A program made the translations under genes and the position numbers. A stretch of DNA of 36,198 nucleotides from Clostridia bacterium (lineage in GTDB: Bacteria; Bacillota; Clostridia; Oscillospirales; Acutalibacteraceae), in NCBI GenBank assembly GCA_030523605.1, contig JAUNIE010000006.1:1-36198 (forward strand), written 5' to 3'. Below the pieces are notes generated by a model. That model made no database searches. It worked only from the letters and a program-made list of their open reading frames with translations, and was not told the DNA's origin. Positions 17,366-24,763 of this stretch are shown in pieces (position 1 is the stretch's first letter; every line of letters begins with the position of its first letter).

Positions 17366-18418
17366 ATGAATTTTAAAAAATTATTTGTCAAAACTATTTC
17401 CGCAGTTTTATCATTCACAATTTTAGCGGTCGCTTGCTCTAATTCCTACGCCATACCGGCAATACTACAACAAGATTTACCAATAGAAGAATTTTCGATA
17501 GATGATGCAATTGTAGAAGGTACTGAACCTTTTCCGGAAGAAATAATGGCTCGTTTCAAGAAGTTAAAAGAAATATTTGCAGTAGCCGACACTATACCTG
17601 AAGATGAAATAAAATCTTGGCTGGGAGAAGAAATAGATCACTTCAAAAAATTGGGCGAAGGTTACTTTGTAATTTCAGACGAAGTAACCCCATCTATTAA
17701 CCCACTAGCTTTTGCCATAATTCTAAATAAAATCAACAGCTTTTTTGAGAGATTTCCAAACATACGGCAAAAACTCATAGAACTAATTAAAATTCAAGGC
17801 GGTCACCCGTTTACCATAAAAGCATCAAACAAATCTGGGGATGTTTTAGGCGATAAAAAGCTTGTATATCCGTTAAAATTTTATGGTAACATACTATATC
17901 CCCCCGCGCTTAGCATAAACACAGATATATTTGGTAAAAACAGGCCAATTAAAAGCACCGCTTGGAACATATATGTCTCCATGATTTTAAAGGAACTCCC
18001 TATGACAAAAAGCAATATCAACGATTTAATCGGAAGCTTAGTTATTCACGAATTGGGGCACCTCATACAATGCGTTTGTTACGAAGAATACATGTCTATC
18101 GACGTCCTAAGGCTTTTTAAACAATCTATTAGGGATATAATAGCAGCCGCTATCAGACGTGATGCATGTCCGCCTAACAGGAGCGAGACACTCATAGAAC
18201 TTTTTACTTTCCCATTTTCTATGGACCATTATAAAAAGCTTAATACAAAAGTTTTGGATATTGCAAGGAAGAACGGGTATATGGGCGATGAATTTGTGAG
18301 CAGGTATGCACAAACGGACCCCATAGAATGGTACCCCGAACTACTCTCTCGTTCCATATGCGGCAAAGAGCATAATGGCCTCGACCGTGCTGCGCTTGAA
18401 TTTATAGGTAATCTTTAA
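17366..18418 (+). CDS. Putative secreted zinc metalloprotease, anthrax-lethal-factor/PPEP-like
   Basis: A 350-residue exported protein. The N-terminus has a basic start, a hydrophobic core (TISAVLSFTILAVAC) and likely cleavage after SNSYA (about residue 29); Cys24 sits in a loose lipobox, so lipid anchoring is possible. SLVIHELGHLIQ carries a gluzincin zinc motif HELGH (228-232). Further on, YAQTDPIEWYPELL gives Tyr314-x6-Glu321, the same spacing as Tyr728/Glu735 of anthrax lethal factor and Tyr178/Glu185 of Pro-Pro endopeptidase, where Glu is the third zinc ligand. The distance from HELGH (about 90 residues) is longer than in those enzymes, so an inserted segment is likely. No PG-binding or cell-wall domain is seen. 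The ADP-ribosyltransferase gene follows after 23 bases. Substrate unknown; family assignment is from motifs alone. Confidence 0.72.
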   Translation: MNFKKLFVKTISAVLSFTILAVACSNSYAIPAILQQDLPIEEFSIDDAIVEGTEPFPEEIMARFKKLKEIFAVADTIPEDEIKSWLGEEIDHFKKLGEGYFVISDEVTPSINPLAFAIILNKINSFFERFPNIRQKLIELIKIQGGHPFTIKASNKSGDVLGDKKLVYPLKFYGNILYPPALSINTDIFGKNRPIKSTAWNIYVSMILKELPMTKSNINDLIGSLVIHELGHLIQCVCYEEYMSIDVLRLFKQSIRDIIAAAIRRDACPPNRSETLIELFTFPFSMDHYKKLNTKVLDIARKNGYMGDEFVSRYAQTDPIEWYPELLSRSICGKEHNGLDRAALEFIGNL

Positions 18419-18441
18419 ATTCCTTAAGGAAGTGATAAACT

Positions 18442-19341
18442 ATGAAAAATCCATTAAAAAAGCTTATCACCGTTTCACTGGTGCTCAGTGTGCTTGCATG
18501 CACAAACTCCACACTGGCTATAAAACCACATCTCTCAAAAGACGACTACGCCATAGTGGAACTACGCCGAAAAGAATTGCACGATCAAATGATTGAATAC
18601 ATACCGACAGCTAACGAAGATCATAATAAAAATCCCATATCCAAATTAATAAATAGATTTAAAGACCACGCCGAAACGGAAAATGAACTTGAAGAAGAAA
18701 AACTTGAACAAGCATATGCCTCTTACCTAGGTCCCGTGGGATGCGATCATATTAATGCCTGCTTAAGGGGAGATCTCTTTATAGATTGGTATCCATATGA
18801 AGACACACAAGACGTCGTTTCAGGAGAAAAACTTGGGCCATGGGGAACCAGTCTCTGCGTTAACCCTGATGAAGCCTTACTTATAATGAGAAAAGCTCTT
18901 CGACTCAAAAAGGATACCAATAATTCAGAATTATGCGAAATGGTACTTTATCGTGGGGTATGCCTTCCAAGAGTACTAAACTCGGTTGAAAACAATAACC
19001 CAACTAACCGTCAATTTCTTGAGAACGCCCTAGCAAAAATAAATGCCGGTACCTGTGCCGAAGAAAGTTTTTCAGGCAAAAACATTATATATCAAGCGAA
19101 AGATCTAAGTAGTACAAGCAAAAGCAAAGAGTACGCCAAAAAATACGCATATCGTACATATGCGCAAAGCCAGCTTACACCTATTCTACTAGAAATCAAC
19201 ATAAAAAAAGGGACAGCTTTTGGAAAAGATATTGGCGATCCTATAACCAAAGAAGTAATACTAAAACCAAATCAAAAAATACAAATAAATTCTGCCACAA
19301 AAGAAGATCCATATATTATTCTGCACTGTGAAACCGTATAG
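18442..19341 (+). CDS. Putative secreted ADP-ribosyltransferase (R-S-E type)
   Basis: A 299-residue exported protein with a signal peptide (LITVSLVLSVLAC; cleavage after NSTLA or lipid attachment at Cys20). The catalytic half has the order expected for C3/VIP2-like ADP-ribosyltransferases: a helix with YASYLGPVGCDHINACLRG (compare Y-x-G..IN..LRG), the NAD-binding arginine in VLYRGV (Arg171), the STS strand DLSSTSKSKEYAKKY (223-226), and the catalytic glutamate in ITKEVILKPN (Glu271). The residue two before Glu271 is Thr, not the Gln or Glu common in arginine- or asparagine-specific toxins, so target specificity is uncertain. AAGGAAGTG precedes the ATG, 23 bases from the protease stop, so the two are probably one transcript. 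Target protein unknown. Confidence 0.75.
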   Translation: MKNPLKKLITVSLVLSVLACTNSTLAIKPHLSKDDYAIVELRRKELHDQMIEYIPTANEDHNKNPISKLINRFKDHAETENELEEEKLEQAYASYLGPVGCDHINACLRGDLFIDWYPYEDTQDVVSGEKLGPWGTSLCVNPDEALLIMRKALRLKKDTNNSELCEMVLYRGVCLPRVLNSVENNNPTNRQFLENALAKINAGTCAEESFSGKNIIYQAKDLSSTSKSKEYAKKYAYRTYAQSQLTPILLEINIKKGTAFGKDIGDPITKEVILKPNQKIQINSATKEDPYIILHCETV

Positions 19342-19393
19342 AAAGTGCATCAATTGTTTTCCTTTATAAAGTATAGATTAAATTAAGTCACGC

Positions 19394-19422
19394 TTGGCAA
19401 TGTTTAAACAGTAACATAAAAT
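19394..19422 (+). promoter_or_regulatory. Promoter P2 of the secreted-protein island, near copy of P1
   Basis: TTGGCA (19394-19399), 17 bases, TAAAAT (19417-19422), with the palindrome TGTTTAAACA (19401-19410) in the spacer. From the -35 through the bases after the -10 it matches the P1 promoter except for one -35 base and the three bases gtt/aac. The copy sits upstream of the paralogous gene, so the promoter was probably duplicated together with it. Confidence 0.75.
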
Positions 19423-19458
19423 AATTAAAAAACAATATTTTTGAAAGGAAGTACAACT

Positions 19459-20592
19459 ATGAAAAGCAAAAAAATTATTAGCAAAATCTTAGCATCCATA
19501 TTATCTATTACAACTCTGGGGAGCATAGCTCCGGCTCATGCCGACGGAGGGATATGTTTTTCAATGACCAGCAAATCATTTGTTCCTAGAAAACGACAAG
19601 CCCCTGTCAGCTCAGGTGGATCACCTTTTCTGAGCCCAGGCGAGATGGGAGGAGACACACCTATTAAGAAAGACAATATTGACGCTATATTAAAGACATT
19701 AAATGACCTATTACGTGGAGATGGAATCGAAATAATAATTCCATCAGAGACGTACGCAGAAATAAAACACCATTTTTTATACACTCTTTTATATGAATTC
19801 TATGATTTTTTCTCAAAGTACGGAAATATACGGAAAAGATGTGCGGAGTGGCTAAGAAGTGGCTCATTTGGAGGTAAACTAGTCATAGACGTTAGCACCC
19901 ATCCTACTACAGAAGAAGCGCCATTCTGCGAGAATAAAAAACTTGACTCCTTCCTTAAGGAAAATATGTACGCTGATACAACTATGTTAGATCTTGATTC
20001 TCACACCTACAGTTTTACCATATTTCTCTCAAATACGTTTTTTGCCGCAAAAAAAACAAGTTTAAAAGAAGATATTATGCCAACCGTCATAAGAAGAATC
20101 ACGGAGGATAATCCCGATTTTATGGCTGTCGCAAAACCCCATGAAAATTTTTACTCTCCTTTTACTTATTGTGCGCATCAATTAATAGGCCGCATCATTT
20201 ACCACGCCTATTGCAATCATGTATACCGTACCGAGCACTATTCACGCTACTCTCAATCAACAGAATTATTGGGTCATATTCTAACCCGCCAAGATTTTAA
20301 TACTGATATGCGGAAAATAAAACCAAGCCACAAGCGAGGATTTGTCGAGATCCTTCTCCCGAATGAGGATGAGCTCGTTCCGGAATGGGCCACATTGTCA
20401 TCAACCTATTGCGAACAACTCGAGGAGGTTTGCCCGGATATAGAGGAAAATTGTGAACGTAGATTAAAAGATTGTTTAGGGACATGGAGAACATCCGATA
20501 AACCTTTTTACGTTTCGTATGCCAATAGCAAAATAGCTTCTACATCTAAATCCGCAAATACCACAGCAGCAATTGATATTCTTATGAGATAA
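19459..20592 (+). CDS. Secreted paralogue of the upstream protease with a ruined active site
   Basis: A 377-residue exported protein; signal peptide cleavage is likely after APAHA (about residue 28). The ATG at 19459 follows AAAGGAAG, so a TTG at 19441 that overlaps this site was rejected. The middle aligns with the protease at 17366: FFSKYGNIRKRC here against FFERFPNIRQKL there, followed by a similar beta-strand region. Where the paralogue has HELGHLIQ, this protein has HQLIGRII (His240 on), losing the catalytic Glu and second His, and the tyrosine of Y-x6-E is also absent, though a PEW segment persists near residue 308. It is therefore probably non-catalytic: a scaffold, decoy, regulator or diverged binding protein. 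No other domain is recognised. Cysteines are concentrated near the C-terminus. Confidence 0.7.
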   Translation: MKSKKIISKILASILSITTLGSIAPAHADGGICFSMTSKSFVPRKRQAPVSSGGSPFLSPGEMGGDTPIKKDNIDAILKTLNDLLRGDGIEIIIPSETYAEIKHHFLYTLLYEFYDFFSKYGNIRKRCAEWLRSGSFGGKLVIDVSTHPTTEEAPFCENKKLDSFLKENMYADTTMLDLDSHTYSFTIFLSNTFFAAKKTSLKEDIMPTVIRRITEDNPDFMAVAKPHENFYSPFTYCAHQLIGRIIYHAYCNHVYRTEHYSRYSQSTELLGHILTRQDFNTDMRKIKPSHKRGFVEILLPNEDELVPEWATLSSTYCEQLEEVCPDIEENCERRLKDCLGTWRTSDKPFYVSYANSKIASTSKSANTTAAIDILMR

Positions 20593-20605
20593 CAGTCCTA
20601 GAAAC

Positions 20606-20642
20606 GCTCTACCGAAAAAACGGTAGAGCTTCTTCTTATATT
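20606..20642 (+). terminator. Rho-independent terminator of the secreted-protein island
   Basis: Perfect nine-base stem GCTCTACCG (20606-20614) and CGGTAGAGC (20621-20629) with an AAAAAA loop and then TTCTTCTTATATT. It sits right after the last island gene and abuts the stop of the convergent gene; on the other strand the T run is poor, so it mainly serves the plus strand. Confidence 0.9.
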
Positions 20643-21212
20643 CTAATGCCTTTTAATTGTAGGAGCACTTATTTTAAATTCACCCTCACTACATGACTCT
20701 TGGCTAATCTTTGTGGCAACCAACCTTTTTAATCTTCTGTTTTCTGCAGTATTTGCAACTGCATCTGCCATCTCTCCGAGACTATTTCTTAAAGAACGAA
20801 ACTGGGAAAAATTCTTTACTACATCGGTTATACATTTAAATTCGGTTGCTGATGTTCTTTCTCTCCACGCATGAAAGTTATTACTAGATAAATCTTCCGG
20901 CATCGCCGACAACCATTTGGGTATAATTGCACCAAGCTTTGCTAAAATTTCGAAAAACTTTTTAGCGGTTTCTTTTCTTAAACGTTTACGGCTCTCCGGC
21001 GATTTGCAACTTTCCTTTGAGCTCTTATATTTTTTTAAAATTTCATCCAAACCATTTTTGTATGGTTCTATTAATGAGAATATGTGTGGAACCAATTTAT
21101 ATTTTTCTAAAGACTCGCACAAATTTTCCATTAAACGTGTCAAACTAAGTGTTGCCTTATACGTAAACATGTCTTTAATGTATAATTGAAATTCTTTAAG
21201 CTTTTGATTCAT
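20643..21212 (-). CDS. Unknown cytoplasmic helical protein, convergent with the secreted-protein island
   Basis: A 189-residue protein with no signal peptide or membrane segment, rich in Lys, Glu, Ser and Leu, predicted mostly alpha-helical (KLKEFQLYIKDMF, then FSLIEPYKNGLDEILKKYK, then ETAKKFFEILAKLG). I do not recognise the family. The ATG at 21212 has GGAGG seven bases upstream; a GTG at 21218 would overlap it. It has its own near-consensus promoter (21245-21273) and ends against the island terminator. Its position beside putative toxin-type enzymes would allow a chaperone, regulator or immunity role, but nothing in the sequence shows that. Confidence 0.72.
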   Translation of the reverse strand: MNQKLKEFQLYIKDMFTYKATLSLTRLMENLCESLEKYKLVPHIFSLIEPYKNGLDEILKKYKSSKESCKSPESRKRLRKETAKKFFEILAKLGAIIPKWLSAMPEDLSSNNFHAWRERTSATEFKCITDVVKNFSQFRSLRNSLGEMADAVANTAENRRLKRLVATKISQESCSEGEFKISAPTIKRH

Positions 21213-21244
21213 GACCACCCCTCCAAAATTAAAAAATTTAATAT

Positions 21245-21273
21245 ATTATACATTATTCAAAATTATTTTTCAA
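21245..21273 (-). promoter_or_regulatory. Sigma-A-type promoter of the unknown helical protein
   Basis: On the minus strand TTGAAA (21268-21273), 17 bases, TATAAT (21245-21250), about 33 bases before the ATG. The -10 is perfect and the -35 matches four of six bases. Confidence 0.75.
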
Positions 21274-21351
21274 GTCATTTGTCGAAAAAATCTTAAAAAA
21301 TCAAATTCCCCGTTATCATCTTATTTTTTGCCACTTTTTAAATGTCATAAC

Positions 21352-21380
21352 TTGTTTAAATTATCAATAAGTATTACAAT
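21352..21380 (+). promoter_or_regulatory. Candidate promoter of the spoVD-mraY-ftsW-murG operon
   Basis: TTGTTT (21352-21357), 17 bases, TACAAT (21375-21380), about 50 bases before the spoVD start. The -35 is weak, and a sporulation sigma factor site elsewhere in this AT-rich stretch cannot be excluded; GTCATAA at 21344-21350 recalls a sigma-E -35 but has no good partner. Confidence 0.35.
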
Positions 21381-21428
21381 ATAGATTATAAAATTAAGGC
21401 ATATTAAAATGCTGGGGTGTGGATAGAT

Positions 21429-23651
21429 TTGTCTAAAGGAACTACCATAAGAATGCAAAGGCGCTCTATTGTGGTATTAATGATAATAGTCTTTGCGGGA
21501 TTTTTTCTGCTAACAGGGAGGCTTGTTGCGCTGCAATTTTTTCAGGGAGAATTCCTTAAAAAAATGGCTTCCGAACAGCAACTGGCAGATACCAAAATAA
21601 GCGCCAGACGCGGAACGATTTACGACCGAAATATGAAACCTCTTGCTCAAAGCGCTACGGTTTGGGACGTCGTACTGGAACCTGCGTACATAGATTCAGA
21701 TGAAAAAAGAAAAATTATTTGTGATGGTCTGAGTGAGATTTTGGGGATTGAAAAAGATAAACTCATCGAACTCGCAAATAAAAAATCTTGCTATACAATC
21801 GTAAAGAAAAAAGTCGAAACCGAGATAAAAGATAAAATTATAAATTTTAAGGTAGAAAACAATATCTCAAGCGGCGTCAGACTCATCGAAAACTACAAAA
21901 GGTACTACCCCTGCGGATCATTTGCGGCACCTGTGCTGGGTTTCACGGGTGCCGACAGTCAAGGCCTTGCGGGAGTTGAAGCTTACTATGACAAAGTTTT
22001 GAGAGGCGATCCCGGCAAAATTTTAACCGCTAAGAATGCAATCGGAACAGAGATGCCTTTTGAGTATGAACAGATGATACCCGCTAAAAAAGGTCACAAT
22101 TTAAGGCTTTGTATAGACGAAACCATTCAAAAATTCATGGAAAAGAATCTTGAAGAAGGCGTGCGAAATCACAGAGTTAAAAATCGTGCGGCCGCAATAG
22201 CTATGGACGTAAACACGGGAGAAATTTTGGGAATGGCGGTAAAAGGCGATTTTGACCCAAATGAACCGTTTAAGATTGCAGACCCTTCGCAAGAAGAACA
22301 CATTAATTCGCTGCCCGAAGAAGAAAAAGCTAAGGCCAGAAGCGAGGCACTAAGCCGTCAATGGCGCAACAAAGCCGTAAGCGATACCTATTATCCCGGT
22401 TCTGTATTCAAGATGGTCACAGCCTCCATGGGTCTTGAACTCGACGTTGTAAATGAGCAATCAACTTTCACTTGTTCGGGTTCGATTAAGCCTTGCGAAG
22501 GTTCTCAGGTTATTCGCTGCCACAAACGTGGCGGACATGGCACACAAAATTTTGTTGAAGCTTTATGCCACTCTTGTAACCCCGCATTTATAACTTTAGG
22601 ACTTCGAGTCGGGACGGAAAATTTCTTCAATTTTTACAAAGCTTTCGGATTCCACAACAAGACGAACATAGACTTACCCGGCGAATCGGGAGATTTGTTC
22701 TTCAGCGCAGATGGCAAAATGACTCAGACGGATTTGGCTGTTGCATCAATGGGTCAGAACTTCGGTATAACTCCATTACAAATGCTCACGGCTGCGGCAG
22801 CTATCGCAAACGGCGGTAACATTGTACAGCCTCACGTCGTGAAAGAAATCTTAGACGAAAACGGAAACATCGTAAAAACCATCGACCCCGTTATAAAACG
22901 AAAAGCCATTTCCGAAAGAACCGCCAAAAGAGTCACTGCGATGATGCTCGAAAATGCCACTCACGGTTCGGCTAAAAACGCTTATGTTCAAGGGTACAGA
23001 GTGGCCGGTAAGACGGGTACTTCCGAAAAAATCGGACTCAGCACGCCAGGCAGAAAAGATTATATTTCATCGTTCTGCGGTTTTGCTCCAGCCGACAACC
23101 CCAAAATTGCCATGCTTGTATTCTTCGACACTCCTACAGGTGATTTCTACTACGGCAGTGCAGTTGCGGCGCCTGTGTTTTCAAAAATAATGCAGGACGT
23201 TCTACCATATATGGGTATCGAAAAAATCTACACCGAAGAAGAACTCGCAAAACTTGATATTCACGTTCCGAATTTGGTCGGTAAGAGCGTGGCAGATGCC
23301 AAAAATGAGGCTGTAAACAATTCACTTTCACCCAAAATCGTGGGTAGCGGCGAAAACGTCATCGCTCAGATACCGAGTGCATCGGAAAAAATACCGCATG
23401 ACGGAGTAATCGTCCTATACACCGACGCCGAAAGCAAAAATGCGGCCGTCAAGGTCCCGAAACTCACAGGATTATCTCTCCAAGAAGCAAATAAAACAGC
23501 CGCATCTTTCGGGCTCAATATAAAAATTTCAGGCGTAAACTCAAACGATTCCGCCGTAATATCTTCGGATCAAAGCATAGCACCCGGCACGGAAGTCGCC
23601 CCGGGCACAACGGTAACCGTGACATTTATACATAGAGACGGAATAACATAA
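21429..23651 (+). CDS. spoVD: Class B penicillin-binding protein with PASTA repeats (SpoVD/FtsI)
   Basis: Transpeptidase that cross-links septal or cortex peptidoglycan with its SEDS partner. From the TTG start at 21429 (MSKGTTIRMQRR, the usual SpoVD-like beginning) there is one membrane anchor, the PBP dimerisation domain with ARRGTIYDRN, then the transpeptidase domain: SVFK (catalytic Ser325), SCN (382-384) and KTGT (528-531). Two C-terminal PASTA domains follow (VPNLVGKSVADA and VPKLTGLSLQEA). The frame also opens at GTG 21417, giving four more residues, and at ATG 21453; the start is chosen on family likeness, as no ribosome site is strong. About 740 aa is normal. SpoVD rather than vegetative PBP2B is suggested by the PASTA domains and the SpoVE-like gene downstream, but the vegetative role is possible. 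Confidence 0.92.
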   Translation: MSKGTTIRMQRRSIVVLMIIVFAGFFLLTGRLVALQFFQGEFLKKMASEQQLADTKISARRGTIYDRNMKPLAQSATVWDVVLEPAYIDSDEKRKIICDGLSEILGIEKDKLIELANKKSCYTIVKKKVETEIKDKIINFKVENNISSGVRLIENYKRYYPCGSFAAPVLGFTGADSQGLAGVEAYYDKVLRGDPGKILTAKNAIGTEMPFEYEQMIPAKKGHNLRLCIDETIQKFMEKNLEEGVRNHRVKNRAAAIAMDVNTGEILGMAVKGDFDPNEPFKIADPSQEEHINSLPEEEKAKARSEALSRQWRNKAVSDTYYPGSVFKMVTASMGLELDVVNEQSTFTCSGSIKPCEGSQVIRCHKRGGHGTQNFVEALCHSCNPAFITLGLRVGTENFFNFYKAFGFHNKTNIDLPGESGDLFFSADGKMTQTDLAVASMGQNFGITPLQMLTAAAAIANGGNIVQPHVVKEILDENGNIVKTIDPVIKRKAISERTAKRVTAMMLENATHGSAKNAYVQGYRVAGKTGTSEKIGLSTPGRKDYISSFCGFAPADNPKIAMLVFFDTPTGDFYYGSAVAAPVFSKIMQDVLPYMGIEKIYTEEELAKLDIHVPNLVGKSVADAKNEAVNNSLSPKIVGSGENVIAQIPSASEKIPHDGVIVLYTDAESKNAAVKVPKLTGLSLQEANKTAASFGLNIKISGVNSNDSAVISSDQSIAPGTEVAPGTTVTVTFIHRDGIT

Positions 23652-23691
23652 CCGAATTCAGGCGAAAAATAAAATAGCGGAGGTAAATTTT

Positions 23692-24735
23692 ATGAATCCA
23701 TACAGCATTTCTTTGATACTTTCCATATTGATATCATTCGTAGTAACGCTAACACTCGGCAAGTTTATGATACCATTCCTTCACAAACTAAAATACGGAC
23801 AGACTATACTCGAAATCGGGCCTTCGTGGCACAAAAACAAACAAGGTACTCCCACGATGGGCGGAATTATGTTCATAATCGGCATAACCATTGCAACTGT
23901 GATTTGCGTGCCGACTTACTATTATTTATCATCTATGAGCGGCCTAAAAGTTACCGAAACTCCTCTTATGATGACAAAAATTTTCGCAGGCCTCGGTATG
24001 GCAATTGCTTGCGGACTCACAGGTATGATTGACGACTTCGTTAAAGTAAAGCAAAAACAAAATGCGGGTCTTACTCCAAAACAAAAACTCATACTTCAAT
24101 TCGGAATTACTTTTGCGTATTTTCTCACTCTCGCCGGAGTCAACATGGCTACAGGAGGAGAAAGTCTTACAAAAGTTCACTTGCCTTTTTTTGGAACTGT
24201 TGATTTCGGATTTTTTTACTGGATAATTTTTTCGGTCATAATCGTGGGCATAATAAACGCCGCAAATCTCACCGACGGCATAGATGGTCTGAGTGCTTCG
24301 GTAGCGTTATTCATCGGGATTTTCTATATGTTCCTCGCAAATTTTATGGGAATGTTCGGAATGAGTATTGAGGCCGCAGCTTTAACAGGCGGTTGTCTTG
24401 GATTTTTGTTCTGGAACTTCCACCCCGCAAAAGTCTTTATGGGCGACACAGGTTCGCTGTTCTTGGGCGCCGTAGCTTGTGCTCTCGGCATCGGTACAGG
24501 TCTACATGTGCCTATGATTATCCTTTCTTTTGTGTATATTATCGAAATGTTTTCGGTTATTCTCCAAGTTGCGTACTTCAAATTCACTCACGGCAAACGT
24601 TTATTTAAAATGAGCCCCATTCACCACCACTTTGAGATGTGTGGCTGGAGCGAAACAAAAATATGCGCAGTTTTTAGTTTGGCTACCATATTTTTGGGGA
24701 TAATTTCTATATTACTCGTTGTTTATAATATTTAA
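23692..24735 (+). CDS. mraY: Phospho-N-acetylmuramoyl-pentapeptide transferase
   Basis: Makes lipid I by moving phospho-MurNAc-pentapeptide from UDP to undecaprenyl phosphate at the inner face of the membrane. The 347-residue protein has about ten membrane helices and the family motifs: HKNKQGTPTMGGIMF, the aspartate pair in GMIDDFVKV, NAANLTDGIDGL, GDTGSLFLGA and the histidine run PIHHHFE. GGAGG lies eight bases before the ATG. It is 40 bases after spoVD and 28 before ftsW. murE and murD, which flank mraY in many Firmicutes, are not here. Confidence 0.97.
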   Translation: MNPYSISLILSILISFVVTLTLGKFMIPFLHKLKYGQTILEIGPSWHKNKQGTPTMGGIMFIIGITIATVICVPTYYYLSSMSGLKVTETPLMMTKIFAGLGMAIACGLTGMIDDFVKVKQKQNAGLTPKQKLILQFGITFAYFLTLAGVNMATGGESLTKVHLPFFGTVDFGFFYWIIFSVIIVGIINAANLTDGIDGLSASVALFIGIFYMFLANFMGMFGMSIEAAALTGGCLGFLFWNFHPAKVFMGDTGSLFLGAVACALGIGTGLHVPMIILSFVYIIEMFSVILQVAYFKFTHGKRLFKMSPIHHHFEMCGWSETKICAVFSLATIFLGIISILLVVYNI

Positions 24736-24763
24736 AATTTAATTCGGAGGTCGTACGGCTTAG

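Noticed and set aside
18420..18431. Palindrome TTCCTTAAGGAA over the ART ribosome site
   Set aside because: A perfect palindrome cannot form a useful hairpin without a loop; the same 12-mer also occurs within coding sequence at 19951, so it looks incidental.
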